From Cyclobacteriaceae bacterium (GTDB taxonomy: Bacteria > Bacteroidota > Bacteroidia > Cytophagales > Cyclobacteriaceae): a stretch of DNA of 5,490 nucleotides. Of the stretch, positions 4,723 through 5,490 are shown piece by piece. Within the stretch, counting starts at the first letter, position 1, and every line of letters begins with the position of its first letter. A model generated the notes under the pieces. It was not told where the DNA came from and searched no databases. It worked only from the letters and a program-made list of their open reading frames with translations. Position numbers and translations under genes: made by a program. The stretch spans positions 1 to 5,490 of the forward strand of contig JANYDR010000508.1 of NCBI GenBank assembly GCA_025363495.1, read 5' to 3'.

Positions 4723-5490
4723 CTAGATTTTCAGTTTCGTCCATTTCTGATTTGACTTCGAAGATTTGATGACAGTATCAACAAACGCGATTCCTTTTAC
4801 ACCATCTTCAACATCTGGAAAATCATACTTTGCCGGATCAATTTTTTTGCCGGGCTTGTAATCTCTAACTGCCTTTGCAAAATTCATGTAGATGTTGGCA
4901 AACGCTTCGAGATAGCCTTCAGGATGTCCGCTTGGCGTGCGAGTGCTTTTTCTGGCTGTCTCTGAAAGATAGCCCCATCCCGCTCGATAAATTTCTCTTG
5001 GCTTATCAAGCCACTTCAATACTAATGTGTTTGGCTCTTCCTGGTGCCATTCAAGTCCACCTTTCTCTCCATAGACGCGGATATTTAGATTATTCTCATC
5101 ACCGGCAGCAACTTGTGTTGCAAGAAGAATGCCTGTTGCTCCATTCTCAAACTTAAGAAGCATAGAGCTGTCATCATCCAGCTTGCGACCCTTCACAACT
5201 GTATTGAGCATCGCACAAATCTCGGTGATGTCAGAACCGGTAATGTACTCGGCAAGATTTGCCGCATGTGTACCAATATCACCAATAGCACCGCCCGCAC
5301 CGGATTTGGAAGGATCAGTTCTCCAACTCGCCTGCTTATTTCCAGTATTCTCTAAAAAAGTAGACAACCATCCCTGCGGATATTCAACATATACTTTACG
5401 AATCTTGCCAAGCTCACCTGTTGTCACGAGACTACGGGCCTCTTTCACCATTGGATAACCGGTGTATGTGTGTGTTAAAGCAAAAACAAG
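4723..5490 (-). CDS. Gfo/Idh/MocA-family sugar oxidoreductase, C-terminal part (cut by window edge)
   Basis: The frame ends in TAG at 4723-4725 and stays open to the right edge, giving 255 visible residues. The ATG at 5449-5451 is internal, not the start: the codons before it read LTHTYTGYP, and LTHxYTGYPM is the conserved segment of this family that precedes the C-terminal substrate domain. The N-terminal Rossmann nucleotide-binding domain (about 120-135 residues, with the GxGxxG motif and catalytic EKP) lies outside the window. In the visible part, GGAIGDIGTHAANLAEYI holds the family's substrate and catalytic residues Asp71 and His75 (numbered from the first visible codon). EYPQGW (36-41) and the C-terminal GYLEAFANIY region are also typical. 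These enzymes oxidise or reduce sugar hydroxyls with NAD(P). The cytoplasmic isomerase follows after a 292-base repeat-filled gap. It is probably functionally linked, but co-transcription is uncertain. The substrate is not determined. Confidence 0.9.
   Translation of the reverse strand, partial: LVFALTHTYTGYPMVKEARSLVTTGELGKIRKVYVEYPQGWLSTFLENTGNKQASWRTDPSKSGAGGAIGDIGTHAANLAEYITGSDITEICAMLNTVVKGRKLDDDSSMLLKFENGATGILLATQVAAGDENNLNIRVYGEKGGLEWHQEEPNTLVLKWLDKPREIYRAGWGYLSETARKSTRTPSGHPEGYLEAFANIYMNFAKAVRDYKPGKKIDPAKYDFPDVEDGVKGIAFVDTVIKSSKSNQKWTKLKI

Noticed and set aside
4723..5451. Treating the ATG at 5449-5451 as the start of the oxidoreductase
   Set aside because: The frame continues upstream to the edge and encodes the conserved LTHxYTGYP segment, so this methionine is internal.
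5113..5458. Overlapping plus-strand open frames of 80-109 codons
   Set aside because: They are antisense shadows of the Gfo/Idh/MocA coding sequence in different frames, with no protein-like motifs.

Overview
The window looks like a chromosomal segment from a member of the Bacteroidota, probably Cytophagales-like. The reasons are the moderate G+C content, the lack of strong Shine-Dalgarno sequences, the mix of protein types, and intergenic spaces filled with short imperfect palindromes and tandem-like repeats. All six protein genes lie on the minus strand. No rRNA, tRNA, CRISPR array or transposase gene is visible.

Layout, in transcription order (high to low coordinates):
(1) The C-terminal two-thirds of a Gfo/Idh/MocA-family NAD(P)-dependent sugar oxidoreductase, running off the right edge (4723-5490).
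(2) A 292-base spacer made largely of low-complexity repeats (4431-4722).
(3) A cytoplasmic TIM-barrel sugar phosphate isomerase/epimerase of 350 residues (3378-4430).
(4) Ten bases later, a small lipoprotein class I cytochrome c (2957-3367). Its start is best placed internally in the longer open frame.
(5) A 117-base gap with a clean hairpin.
(6) Two tandem, clearly paralogous TIM-barrel sugar isomerase/epimerase proteins with twin-arginine signal peptides (1985-2839 and 1075-1959), 25 bases apart.
(7) A gene-free stretch (480-1074) packed with palindromes.
(8) The N-terminal third of a secreted M28-family zinc peptidase, running off the left edge (1-479).

The central block combines a Gfo/Idh/MocA dehydrogenase, three AP-endonuclease-2-like TIM barrels (two exported, one cytoplasmic) and an exported mono-heme cytochrome c. 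This matches in kind the Bacteroidota gene sets for oxidative sugar or glycoside breakdown. In those pathways a sugar hydroxyl is oxidised to a keto group, the keto sugar is rearranged or its glycosidic bond eliminated by TIM-barrel enzymes, and electrons from periplasmic oxidation pass to a cytochrome. That pathway assignment is inference from gene content: no substrate can be read from the sequence, and the expected periplasmic dehydrogenase is not in this window.

The least explained signals are the palindrome cluster at about 591-972, a 13-of-14-base direct repeat flanking the tandem isomerase pair, and the inverted and tandem repeats between the oxidoreductase and the cytoplasmic isomerase, which overlap a possible 31-codon reading frame.
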